NCBI GenBank assembly: GCA_016219235.1
Contig: JACRBO010000627.1
Location: 1 to 7,858, forward strand
Length of the DNA stretch: 7,858 nucleotides
DNA from: Chloroflexota bacterium
GTDB taxonomy: Bacteria; Chloroflexota; Anaerolineae; Fen-1058
Direction: 5' to 3'
Shown: one piece after another, positions 1 through 5,650 of the stretch
How the letters are laid out: each line of letters begins with the position of its first letter
How positions within the stretch are numbered: the first letter of the stretch is position 1
Made by a program: the position numbers and the translations under genes
The notes under the pieces: generated by a model
The model's database searches: none
Seen by the model: only the letters and a program-made list of their open reading frames with translations
Told to the model about the DNA's origin: nothing

Positions 1-1
1 A

Positions 2-376
2 GCAGGCCTGACCGATCATGCTGAGATTCAGGCCACGATCAACGAAGTGCGACGATTGCTAAGGCGCTTTCAGTCACACCCGCTCTGTGCGGAGATCACA
101 CAGGCCGATCGGTTGCACGAAGTTCCCTACGCGCTGCCCGACGACACGGGCGTAATCGATCTGCTCTATCGATCGGGCGACGCATGGACGATCGTCGATT
201 TCAAGACGGACGAAGTGGGATCGATCGAAGAGATGCGTGAGACGATCGAGCGCGAGCAGTACGCCGAACAGGTGCGGCGCTACATCGACGCGATCGCAGC
301 GCAAATCGGGCACCGTCCGCGCGGGCGATTGATCTTTCTACGCGTGAAAAATGAGATTCAAGTGGAGGACCTATGA
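2..376 (+). CDS. AddA-type helicase-nuclease, C-terminal nuclease end (5' truncated)
   Basis: This is the last 124 codons of a gene whose reading frame is open to the left edge, so the GTG at 47 is internal and not the start. The fragment carries the RecB/AddA-type PD-(D/E)XK nuclease signature: an HEVPY segment, then TGVIDLLYR (the metal-binding Asp), then WTIVDFKTDEV (the D-x-K pair), then YAEQVRRYIDAI, which matches the Q-x-x-x-Y helix that closes this fold. In AddA proteins this domain lies C-terminal to a UvrD/Rep superfamily 1 helicase and degrades DNA ends before RecA loading in double-strand break repair. The helicase part lies outside the window, so a stand-alone RecB-like nuclease cannot be excluded. 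Its TGA stop overlaps the ATG of the next gene (ATGA), which suggests translational coupling. Confidence 0.85.
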   Translation, partial: AGLTDHAEIQATINEVRRLLRRFQSHPLCAEITQADRLHEVPYALPDDTGVIDLLYRSGDAWTIVDFKTDEVGSIEEMRETIEREQYAEQVRRYIDAIAAQIGHRPRGRLIFLRVKNEIQVEDL

Positions 377-732
377 TCGACAATGAGCGGCAAGTCAAAG
401 AGTTGATGCAGGACATGCAGGCACATTTACCCCTGCCCGCGTTGGCAACCGACCGGCTGGTGCAGACTCTGAAACGCCAACTGCCGGAATTGAAGCGTCA
501 GCGCCAACTCGCGATCAAATCGGTCTTGTATATGGGCGATGAAGGCGGCATCATGTGTGACATTTCTGCTGACGGATCAACAGAAGCCTTCATCTGCTCA
601 CTGACCCATATCGAGATGCCCGCCGAGCACCCACTGGCCGCAAAGATTCAAGCCTACCAGCAGGCCCGGATACGCAAACTGGCGGCACTGGGCTCGGGCA
701 AGCCACAGCGGTTTACACTTAAGCGGCGCTGA
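373..732 (+). CDS. Hypothetical protein, 119 aa, coupled to the nuclease gene
   Basis: I do not recognise a named family. The start is well supported: GGAGG at 364-368 sits 4 nt before the ATG, and the ATG overlaps the upstream stop by 4 bp. The protein is soluble with no signal peptide or membrane segment. An N-terminal helical, charged half (residues 1-48, rich in Q, L, K and R) precedes a more conserved-looking core with YMGDEGGIMCDI, then FICSLTHIEMP, then HPLAAKIQAYQQARIRKLA. The GDEGGI, SLTH and HPL..I.AYQ..R pieces look like those of small conserved hypotheticals from Chloroflexota and Cyanobacteria, but that is memory, not a search. The tail is basic (KPQRFTLKRR). Coupling to a DNA-repair nuclease gene may mean co-expression but proves no shared function. 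Confidence 0.75.
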   Translation: MIDNERQVKELMQDMQAHLPLPALATDRLVQTLKRQLPELKRQRQLAIKSVLYMGDEGGIMCDISADGSTEAFICSLTHIEMPAEHPLAAKIQAYQQARIRKLAALGSGKPQRFTLKRR

Positions 733-754
733 AAATCAAACCTGGGAGCAGTCC

Positions 755-1339
755 ATGTCCATCACTTACACCAACCGCAAAAATCTCACGTTCTATCTGT
801 GTCAGGGCGTAACCAAAACCGGCAAGCCGCGCTATTACTTTGCGCGCGAGATCAAGGGCGAACCGGTGGATCAGATTCCAGATGGCTATGCGATCACTGA
901 AAGCGTCAACGGCGTCGTGTCGTTGAGCAAGATACAGGCTTCGCAACTGCGCGAGGAAGAAATCAACGCGGTGAAGGCCGCCGTAGCGCGGCATCCGAAG
1001 CGCAACAAGTATCGCGTCAACGCACGGCCCAAACGCATCGAGGTTTACGAAGCGGTGGGGGCGGATGCCGAGACGCTCATCGCGGATTTGAGTTCACTGT
1101 TCTCCATTTTCCCGGGAGCAGCCAGTGAGCTGTCAGCCAGATTGGACAGCCATGCCCAATTCACACCTGTGCTGCGCTTCACGCTGATCGAAGGTGAACC
1201 GCGCAAGTTTGAAGCCGAGCGCATGTGCTATCTGGGCAGCATCGACGACTTCATCCACATCGGCTACGGGCCGCTGGAACCGATGGCGTCAAACATCATC
1301 GCCACGCTGGGAACGGACGAATTCTTTGAGTGGTGGTGA
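755..1339 (+). CDS. Conserved hypothetical protein, 194 aa
   Basis: No function is assigned. The ATG at 755 is preceded by GGGAG at 744-748, 6 nt away, and lies 22 bp after the previous stop, so it probably belongs to the same transcription unit. The N-terminus (TNRKNLTFYLCQGVTKTGKP, residues 6-25, then RYYFAREIKGEPV) resembles a recurrent conserved hypothetical whose start reads roughly as nucleic-acid- or zinc-ribbon-like. It carries only two cysteines in total (near residues 16 and 152), so a classical zinc finger is unlikely. A second part (about 95-194) is acidic and aromatic, with an RFTLIEGEPRKFEAERM strand-rich stretch and a C-terminal EFFEWW. There is no signal peptide or transmembrane helix, so it is probably cytoplasmic. 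Base composition matches its neighbours. It is followed directly by the promoter of the RRM gene. Confidence 0.8.
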   Translation: MSITYTNRKNLTFYLCQGVTKTGKPRYYFAREIKGEPVDQIPDGYAITESVNGVVSLSKIQASQLREEEINAVKAAVARHPKRNKYRVNARPKRIEVYEAVGADAETLIADLSSLFSIFPGAASELSARLDSHAQFTPVLRFTLIEGEPRKFEAERMCYLGSIDDFIHIGYGPLEPMASNIIATLGTDEFFEWW

Positions 1340-1360
1340 TGCGCGGCCCCGCGCAAGCTG

Positions 1361-1369
1361 TGGTATAAT
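1361..1369 (+). promoter_or_regulatory. Extended -10 promoter for the RRM gene
   Basis: TGGTATAAT is an exact extended -10 element (TG-n-TATAAT) with the consensus hexamer at 1364-1369. No good -35 hexamer lies 17 bp upstream (the place is GC-rich), which is common for extended -10 promoters. The predicted transcription start is near 1376, about 107 nt before the RRM start codon. It lies 21 bp after the stop of the upstream gene. Confidence 0.7.
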
Positions 1370-1405
1370 CTACCCACGTTCAATTGGATGTTGTGTGTGT
1401 CGTCT

Positions 1406-1443
1406 GCCGCCAAACCCTCTTACGGGCTGGCGGCTTTTTCTTT
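1406..1443 (+). terminator. Terminator-like hairpin inside the RRM leader (candidate attenuator)
   Basis: GCCGCC (1406-1411) pairs with GGCGGC (1429-1434), and CCC (1415-1417) pairs with GGG (1424-1426) across a small internal loop. The hairpin loop is TCTTAC. TTTTTCTTT follows directly at 1435-1443. This is the layout of an intrinsic terminator, but it lies about 30 nt downstream of the predicted transcription start and 40 nt before the RRM start codon. It would therefore act on the RRM gene's own transcript. It could also stop read-through from the upstream operon, or define a short (about 65-nt) RNA. Confidence 0.7.
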
Positions 1444-1476
1444 CCGGCGAATAGCCGGTCAATCTAAGGAGATTGA
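1444..1476 (+). promoter_or_regulatory. Tandem leader hairpins, the second holding the RRM ribosome-binding site
   Basis: CCGGC (1444-1448) pairs with GCCGG (1454-1458) around GAATA. Immediately after it, TCAATCT (1459-1465) pairs perfectly with AGATTGA (1470-1476) around the tetraloop AAGG (1466-1469). The Shine-Dalgarno AAGGAG (1466-1471) is therefore the loop plus the first stem bases, with 11 nt to the ATG at 1483. The two helices are contiguous and could stack. The AU-rich SD stem should be weak and so temperature- or protein-sensitive. The pairing is seen in the sequence; a regulatory role is inferred. Confidence 0.55.
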
Positions 1477-1482
1477 AAGAAC

Positions 1483-1797
1483 ATGGAAGTCAAGTTGTAT
1501 GTGGGTAATCTGTCGTATTCGACCAGTGAAGATGAACTGCGCACGTTGTTCGCGCAGGCCGGCAACGTCACCTCGGTGGCCGTGATCAAAGATCGCGACA
1601 CCGGCTCATCGAAAGGCTTTGCGTTTGTCGAGATGACGACGCAAGCCGAGGCGCAAAGCGCCATCAGCATGTTCCACAACTATCAGCTGGGCGAGCGCCC
1701 CCTGACGGTGAACATGGCCCGACCGCGTGAAGAGCGCGGCGGCGGCGGCTATCGCAGCAGCGGCGGCAACAGCCGTGGCGGTTCGCGCCGGTACTAA
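1483..1797 (+). CDS. RRM-domain RNA-binding protein, 104 aa
   Basis: This is a single RNA recognition motif protein of the small bacterial glycine-rich type (like cyanobacterial Rbp proteins). RNP2 is LYVGNL (residues 5-10) and RNP1 is KGFAFVEM (44-51), with the aromatic residues that stack on RNA bases present (Y6, F46, F48). The beta-alpha-beta fold ends near residue 82 (LTVNMARPR). It is followed by a 20-residue tail rich in Gly, Arg and Ser (EERGGGGYRSSGG and onward), typical of RGG-like RNA-binding tails. The length matches the family. Members often respond to cold and are thought to act as RNA chaperones in the cytoplasm. The gene is monocistronic, with its own extended -10 promoter, a structured leader and a terminator. 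The leader suggests regulation at transcription elongation or translation initiation, possibly by the protein itself. Confidence 0.93.
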   Translation: MEVKLYVGNLSYSTSEDELRTLFAQAGNVTSVAVIKDRDTGSSKGFAFVEMTTQAEAQSAISMFHNYQLGERPLTVNMARPREERGGGGYRSSGGNSRGGSRRY

Positions 1798-1813
1798 AAT
1801 TTCAGCTGGATAG

Positions 1814-1860
1814 CAAGCCCGCCGCGCAGTCAAACGCTTCGCGAGCGGGCTTGTTGTCTT
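1814..1860 (+). terminator. Terminator after the RRM gene
   Basis: CAAGCCCGC (1814-1822) pairs perfectly with GCGGGCTTG (1845-1853). Inside this, CGCG (1823-1826) can pair with CGCG (1840-1843), leaving A1844 bulged. The helix is followed by TTGTTGTCTT, an imperfect U tract. It begins 16 nt after the stop codon and separates the RRM gene from carD. Confidence 0.7.
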
Positions 1861-1917
1861 AGCGGGCGCCGTCGTGTTCGTTGTCGGCTAACCAGACGGT
1901 TATGAAAGGAACGTCCC

Positions 1918-2418
1918 ATGGAATTCCAATCGGGTGATAACGCAGTCCATCCCAGTTACGGTGTGGGCAACATCATGCGGCTTGAGGAACGCCAATTGGG
2001 CGGGGCTCAGCTGCGCCCCTACTACGTGTTAGCGATCGGCCCGGCGACAGTCTGGGTGCCGCTGCGCGAAGATGGCTCGACGACCCTGCGAGCCGTCACG
2101 GCGAAGCAAGACCTGGAGCAATATCGATTGGTGTTGAAGGGCCGCCCGGCTGCCTTAGAGCGCGATCATCACAAGCGGCGCGTCGAGATCAGTGAACGCC
2201 TGAAACCCGGTTCATTTCAGAGCATGTGCGAGGTCGTGCGCGACCTGACCGCGTTGGGCTGGAATCGGCCAATCGGCGAAGGGGATTCCTCGGTGCTACA
2301 AAAGGTGCGCGACAATCTGCGGCGTGAATGGGCGGCCTCGGCCGGGCTGTCCATGCCAGAAGCGGTTCTGGAAGTCGATGCGCTGCTGCGGGCCGGGCGC
2401 GAAGCGTACAAGATATAG
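1918..2418 (+). CDS. CarD/CdnL-like RNA polymerase-binding transcription factor, 166 aa
   Basis: The N-terminus, FQSGDNAVHPSYGVGNI (residues 3-19), is the typical opening of the CarD_CdnL_TRCF RNA polymerase-interacting domain. This is a Tudor-like barrel that binds the RNAP beta lobe and ends here near residue 72 (with VWVPLRE at 45-51). The C-terminal half is helical (about 78-166), with EVVRDL (105-110), as in the CarD DNA-facing domain. Length is normal for the family. CarD-type proteins stabilise the open promoter complex, especially at rRNA and stress-related promoters. By eye alignment with mycobacterial CarD, the minor-groove tryptophan position is occupied by His85 (in DHHKRR), so DNA contact may differ. 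AAAGGA at 1905-1910 gives a 7-nt spacing to the ATG. No convincing promoter was found in the 60 bp upstream. The csbD-like gene follows after 47 bp. Confidence 0.88.
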   Translation: MEFQSGDNAVHPSYGVGNIMRLEERQLGGAQLRPYYVLAIGPATVWVPLREDGSTTLRAVTAKQDLEQYRLVLKGRPAALERDHHKRRVEISERLKPGSFQSMCEVVRDLTALGWNRPIGEGDSSVLQKVRDNLRREWAASAGLSMPEAVLEVDALLRAGREAYKI

Positions 2419-2465
2419 TCACAGCGAGCCCGCCGGCGAATGGCTTCATCACAGGAGCAAGACAC

Positions 2466-2672
2466 ATGGACCCGACCAAAGACATCCTGCAAAGCAAGTG
2501 GCCCAATCTCAAAGATCAGGTGCGGCATAAGTGGAGCAAACTCACCGCCGAGGACATCGCCGGACTGAGTGGCAAGGCGGAAGAACTGGCCAGTGTACTA
2601 CGGCTGCGGTATCGCTATGGCCGGATAGAGGCCGACATGGAGATTCGCAACTGGTTGCGCCAGCAGCAATAG
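2466..2672 (+). CDS. CsbD-like stress protein, 68 aa
   Basis: The reading frame is open further upstream, to a start at 2328, but that would lie inside carD. The ATG at 2466 has AGGAG at 2453-2457 with 8-nt spacing, and it gives the family's usual size. The pattern K-W-x-x-L-K-x-x-V, then KWSKLTAEDI (residues 23-32), then GKAEEL, then RYRYGRIEADMEIRNWL matches CsbD, a small hydrophilic helical protein of the general stress response (sigma B-dependent in Bacillus subtilis, also YjbJ in E. coli). Its molecular function is unknown. There are no membrane segments. It is probably co-transcribed with the carD-like gene 47 bp upstream. It faces the permease gene across a strong bidirectional terminator. 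Confidence 0.85.
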   Translation: MDPTKDILQSKWPNLKDQVRHKWSKLTAEDIAGLSGKAEELASVLRLRYRYGRIEADMEIRNWLRQQQ

Positions 2673-2742
2673 ACCGGCCTCCGCTGCGTTCATCGAGCTG
2701 CTGATCAAATCACCGGGCGGTTGAATTAGTCGAATCCAACAA

Positions 2743-2781
2743 AAACAAACAGGCGCACTCAAAAGGTGCGCCTGTTTGTTT
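2743..2781. terminator. Bidirectional terminator between convergent units
   Basis: A perfect 16-bp inverted repeat (2743-2758 with 2766-2781) encloses a 7-nt loop (TCAAAAG). The inner arm is GC-rich (GGCGCAC/GTGCGCC). The outer arm is AAACAAAC on one side and GTTTGTTT on the other, giving a T-rich tail in both directions. It lies between the csbD-like gene (+) and the permease gene (-), 70 and 24 bp from their stops, and should end both transcripts. Confidence 0.9.
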
Positions 2782-2805
2782 GCCAGTCCAAATCGCTACG
2801 AATCG

Positions 2806-3981
2806 TTAGCTTTTGCTCTTCTTGAAATACATGTCCGCGACGACGGCCACCACCAGCACCACGCCTTTAATCACGTAGGTCGCCGCCGGTGGTGCATTCA
2901 GCATCTGCAGACCAGTGCTTAAGCTCGCCATGATCAGACCGCCGACCATCGCGCCGGGGATCGTGCCAATGCCGCCCAGCGTCGACGTGCCGCCCAAAAT
3001 CGCGCTGGCGATCACGTCCAGTTCATAGCCTCCGCCCGCGCCGATGGTGCCGTAGCCGACATAGGACGCCAGCACAATGCCGGCGATGCCGGACAGGAAG
3101 CCCATCAGCGTGAAAATCAAGAAGATCTCACGCCGTATGTTGATACCGGACAGACGAGCCGCCTCGCGATTGCCGCCGATGGCATAGGCGTAACGGCCAA
3201 AGCGGGTGTTGTTGGACACATAAGTCATGACCATGGCTACCAGGGCCAGGAGCAGCACCGGATACGGAATACCGGGGGCCACTTTGTACGAGTTCACCAC
3301 CGCCACATACACCACCAGCAGCAGCGAGTAGAACGCCGTCTTCGCGATGTCCATCGTCAGCGTGGGCAAGGGGAAGCCGTATTTCTGCTTGTTGCGTCGT
3401 CCTCTGAATAGCATGAAGAACATAATCCCGATGACGGCCGCCGTCAACAACCAGCCCAGCGTATCGGGCAAATACCCCTGGCCAATTTCCGAGAAAACCG
3501 GCTGATTCGCCGGGATGGTCTTACCTTCGGTCTGCAACAGCACCAGCCCCTGCAAGATGAACAGGCTGCCCAACGTCACGATGAACGCCGTCACGCGCAG
3601 ATAAGCGATAATGTAGCCCTGCATCACCCCCCATCCGGTGCCAACCGCCAGACCGATGAGCACGGACAGCAGGGCTGCCACCGCCGGCTGATCAGGAAAC
3701 ACGGTGTTCCAGCGGTTGGCCTGGAAATAGGCGACGACCACCGACACGAACCCGGCCAACCGGCCGACCGACAGGTCGATGCCGCCCGTGACGATGACCA
3801 GCACCATGCCCGCCGCCATCAGCGAAGTGACGGACATTTGCCGGAACAGGTTGGAGATATTCTGCGGCGAGACGTAGCCGCCTTCGGTCGCAACGGCAAA
3901 CACGACCCAGATCAAAACCAGCGCGATCAAAATAGTGTACGTCTGAATATTTTTGCGAAATGCCTGGACGAAAGTGCTCAT
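2806..3981 (-). CDS. xylH: XylH-like sugar ABC transporter permease, 391 aa
   Basis: This is the inner-membrane permease of a CUT2-family (BPD_transp_2) sugar importer. It is about the length of E. coli XylH (393 aa) and has many hydrophobic segments, the first near residues 15-31. The family hallmarks are TGGIDLSVG, the cytoplasmic ATPase-coupling loop EAARLSGINIRRE (273-285), and ELDVIASAILGGTSTLGG (320-337). The frame is open up to 4077, but a start there would overlap the ATPase gene by 56 bp and add an unrelated N-terminus. The ATG at 3981 is preferred because AAGAGGTG lies a proper distance upstream; the ATG at 3987 is too close to that site. It follows xylG by 40 bp and is the last gene of the xylFGH order. 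Substrate is inferred from the partner XylF-like protein; xylose is likely, but related monosaccharides are possible. Confidence 0.92.
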   Translation of the reverse strand: MSTFVQAFRKNIQTYTILIALVLIWVVFAVATEGGYVSPQNISNLFRQMSVTSLMAAGMVLVIVTGGIDLSVGRLAGFVSVVVAYFQANRWNTVFPDQPAVAALLSVLIGLAVGTGWGVMQGYIIAYLRVTAFIVTLGSLFILQGLVLLQTEGKTIPANQPVFSEIGQGYLPDTLGWLLTAAVIGIMFFMLFRGRRNKQKYGFPLPTLTMDIAKTAFYSLLLVVYVAVVNSYKVAPGIPYPVLLLALVAMVMTYVSNNTRFGRYAYAIGGNREAARLSGINIRREIFLIFTLMGFLSGIAGIVLASYVGYGTIGAGGGYELDVIASAILGGTSTLGGIGTIPGAMVGGLIMASLSTGLQMLNAPPAATYVIKGVVLVVAVVADMYFKKSKS

Positions 3982-4021
3982 GCTCATCACCTCTTGAAGG
4001 TCGTTGACGATGGGTACTGCG

Positions 4022-5539
4022 TCATGCAATGCCGGTGGCCAGCTGCATGATTTTTTCCTGGGTGGCGTCGGCCACATTCATGATGCCGTTGGTCCGGCCC
4101 TGACACATCACCATCACCCGATCGCTCATGCCCAGCACTTCTTCCAGTTCGCTGGAAATCATGATGATGGCAATCCCCTGTTCAGCCAGATCGTTCATTA
4201 GCTTGTAGATTTCGAACTTGGCACCCACATCCACGCCGCGCGTGGGATCGTCCATAATCAGCACCTTGGGGCCGGACAGCAGCCACTTGGCGATGACGAC
4301 CTTCTGCTGGTTGCCGCCCGAGAGGGTCTCGGCGGCCACGTGCAGGCTGGGCGCTTTGATCGCCAATTCCTTGGCGATGCGCAAACTTTCGACAATTTCG
4401 GCGTTTTGATCGATGCGCAGGAAGCCGGCGAACCGATCGAGATTGGGCAGCGACACGTTCTTCAAAATCGTCTGCATCAACACGAGACCATGGCGCTTGC
4501 GATCTTCCGGCACCAGGCTGATGCCGTGCTCCATGGCGCTGTGGCTGTTCTTGATCTTGATCTCGCGCCCGTTCAGGGCCAGCGTACCCTGCGTAATCCT
4601 GGCGAATTCACCAAAGATCGTCATGACCAGTTCGGTGCGGCCCGACCCCATCAACCCGGCAATGCCCAGAATCTCGCCCTTGCGCAGCGTAAACGACACG
4701 CCCTTTAAGATCGAGCGTTCATCCCACTCGGCGTGCAGGTCCTTGCACTCAAAGATCACTTCGCCCGGTTTGCGATTGCCCTTGGGGAAGCGCTCTTTCA
4801 TCTCGCGTCCCACCATGTAGCTCACCAACTTCTCCGGGGTCAAATCTTTGGTCGGCTGGGTCGTGACAATTTTTCCATCGCGCATGACGGTCACAGTATC
4901 CGTAATGCGGAAGAACTCGTTCATCTTATGAGTGATGTAGATGCACGTGACGCCGTTCGCCTTGAGCGTCTGAAGGATCTCCATCAACTTGTCGATCTCG
5001 GCCTCCGACAGGGCGCTGGTCGGCTCGTCCAGGATCAACACCCGGGCATCTTCCGACAGCGCCTTGGCAATCTCCGTCATCTGCATCTTGCCGACGCCCA
5101 GGTCCTTGACCACATCCTGCGGGTGAACGTCCAGTTTGTAGCGATCCAGAATTGTCTGGGTGGTCGAATACAAATTGTCCCAGGTAATGGCGCCACGCAC
5201 GGTTGGCTCCCGACCCAGGAAGATATTCTCACCGACCGTCATCGCGGGTACCAGCGTCAACTCCTGGTACACGATGGCGATGCCCGCCTCGGCGGCCTGA
5301 TGGATGGCGCTGGTCTCCAGTTTGAGTTCTTTGCCATCATACATGACACGGCCTTCATACGTCCCGAAGGGATAGACGCCCGAGAGGATTTTCATCAGCG
5401 TCGATTTGCCGGCGCCATTCTCACCGCACAGGCCGTGAATCTCGCCGCGCCTCACTTTGAAACTGACGTCGCTCAACGCCTTGACGCCGGGAAAGGTCTT
5501 CGTTACGTTGTCGAATTCCAGGATGTAATCGTCACTCAT
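4022..5539 (-). CDS. xylG: XylG-like sugar ABC transporter ATP-binding protein, 505 aa
   Basis: This is a double-domain ATPase of the CUT2 class, close to the usual size of XylG. Domain 1 has Walker A GENGAGKST (39-47), Q-loop YQE (Q92), a degenerate signature LGVGKMQ (147-153), Walker B VLILDEPTSA (167-176, E172) and switch H204. Domain 2 has a degenerate Walker A GLMGSGRTE (295-303, Arg where Lys is usual, normal for this family), signature LSGGNQQ (406-412) and Walker B LIMDDPTRG, in which the catalytic Glu is Asp (D431). The stretch YPFGTYEG is XylG-like. A GTG at 5551 is in frame, but the ATG at 5539 has GGTGGAG 6 nt upstream and starts the family's usual N-terminus. It acts at the inner face of the membrane and energises sugar uptake with XylH. 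A large stem-loop separates it from xylF. Confidence 0.93.
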   Translation of the reverse strand: MSDDYILEFDNVTKTFPGVKALSDVSFKVRRGEIHGLCGENGAGKSTLMKILSGVYPFGTYEGRVMYDGKELKLETSAIHQAAEAGIAIVYQELTLVPAMTVGENIFLGREPTVRGAITWDNLYSTTQTILDRYKLDVHPQDVVKDLGVGKMQMTEIAKALSEDARVLILDEPTSALSEAEIDKLMEILQTLKANGVTCIYITHKMNEFFRITDTVTVMRDGKIVTTQPTKDLTPEKLVSYMVGREMKERFPKGNRKPGEVIFECKDLHAEWDERSILKGVSFTLRKGEILGIAGLMGSGRTELVMTIFGEFARITQGTLALNGREIKIKNSHSAMEHGISLVPEDRKRHGLVLMQTILKNVSLPNLDRFAGFLRIDQNAEIVESLRIAKELAIKAPSLHVAAETLSGGNQQKVVIAKWLLSGPKVLIMDDPTRGVDVGAKFEIYKLMNDLAEQGIAIIMISSELEEVLGMSDRVMVMCQGRTNGIMNVADATQEKIMQLATGIA

Positions 5540-5566
5540 CGCCAGCTCCACCCGATAGTTGAGGAT

Positions 5567-5610
5567 GTCTGCCGCGCCTCATGGCACATCGCCGATGAGA
5601 CGCGGCAGAC
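5567..5610 (-). promoter_or_regulatory. Large stem-loop between xylF and xylG
   Basis: GTCTGCCGCG (5567-5576) pairs with CGCGGCAGAC (5601-5610). After a C/A mismatch, CTCAT (5578-5582) pairs with ATGAG (5595-5599), leaving a 12-nt loop. In the transcript (minus strand) it begins 40 nt after the xylF stop and is not followed by a U tract. Such hairpins behind binding-protein genes commonly protect the upstream mRNA from 3' exonucleases or cause partial termination, giving more binding protein than ATPase. That role here is inferred. Confidence 0.7.
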
Positions 5611-5650
5611 CTCTAAGCGTTATACAACCCGATCGTTACCGTGTCAACCC

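Noticed and set aside
1388..1585. A 65-codon frame starting in the RRM leader that could be a leader peptide
   Set aside because: There is no Shine-Dalgarno before the ATG at 1388. The frame runs through the hairpins and far into the RRM gene out of frame, with no run of regulatory codons.
1877..1905. Possible promoter before the carD-like gene (TTCGTT and TTATGA, 17 bp apart)
   Set aside because: Both hexamers are poor, and the predicted transcript would begin after the ribosome-binding site.
2328..2465. Upstream extension of the CsbD-like gene
   Set aside because: It overlaps the carD-like gene in another frame and makes an Arg/Gly/Ala-rich N-terminus foreign to the family, while the ATG at 2466 has a good SD.
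3982..4077. Longer N-terminus for the permease gene
   Set aside because: It overlaps the 3' end of the ATPase gene, adds a Pro/Arg/Lys-rich sequence not expected in XylH, and leaves a good ribosome-binding site unused at 3981.
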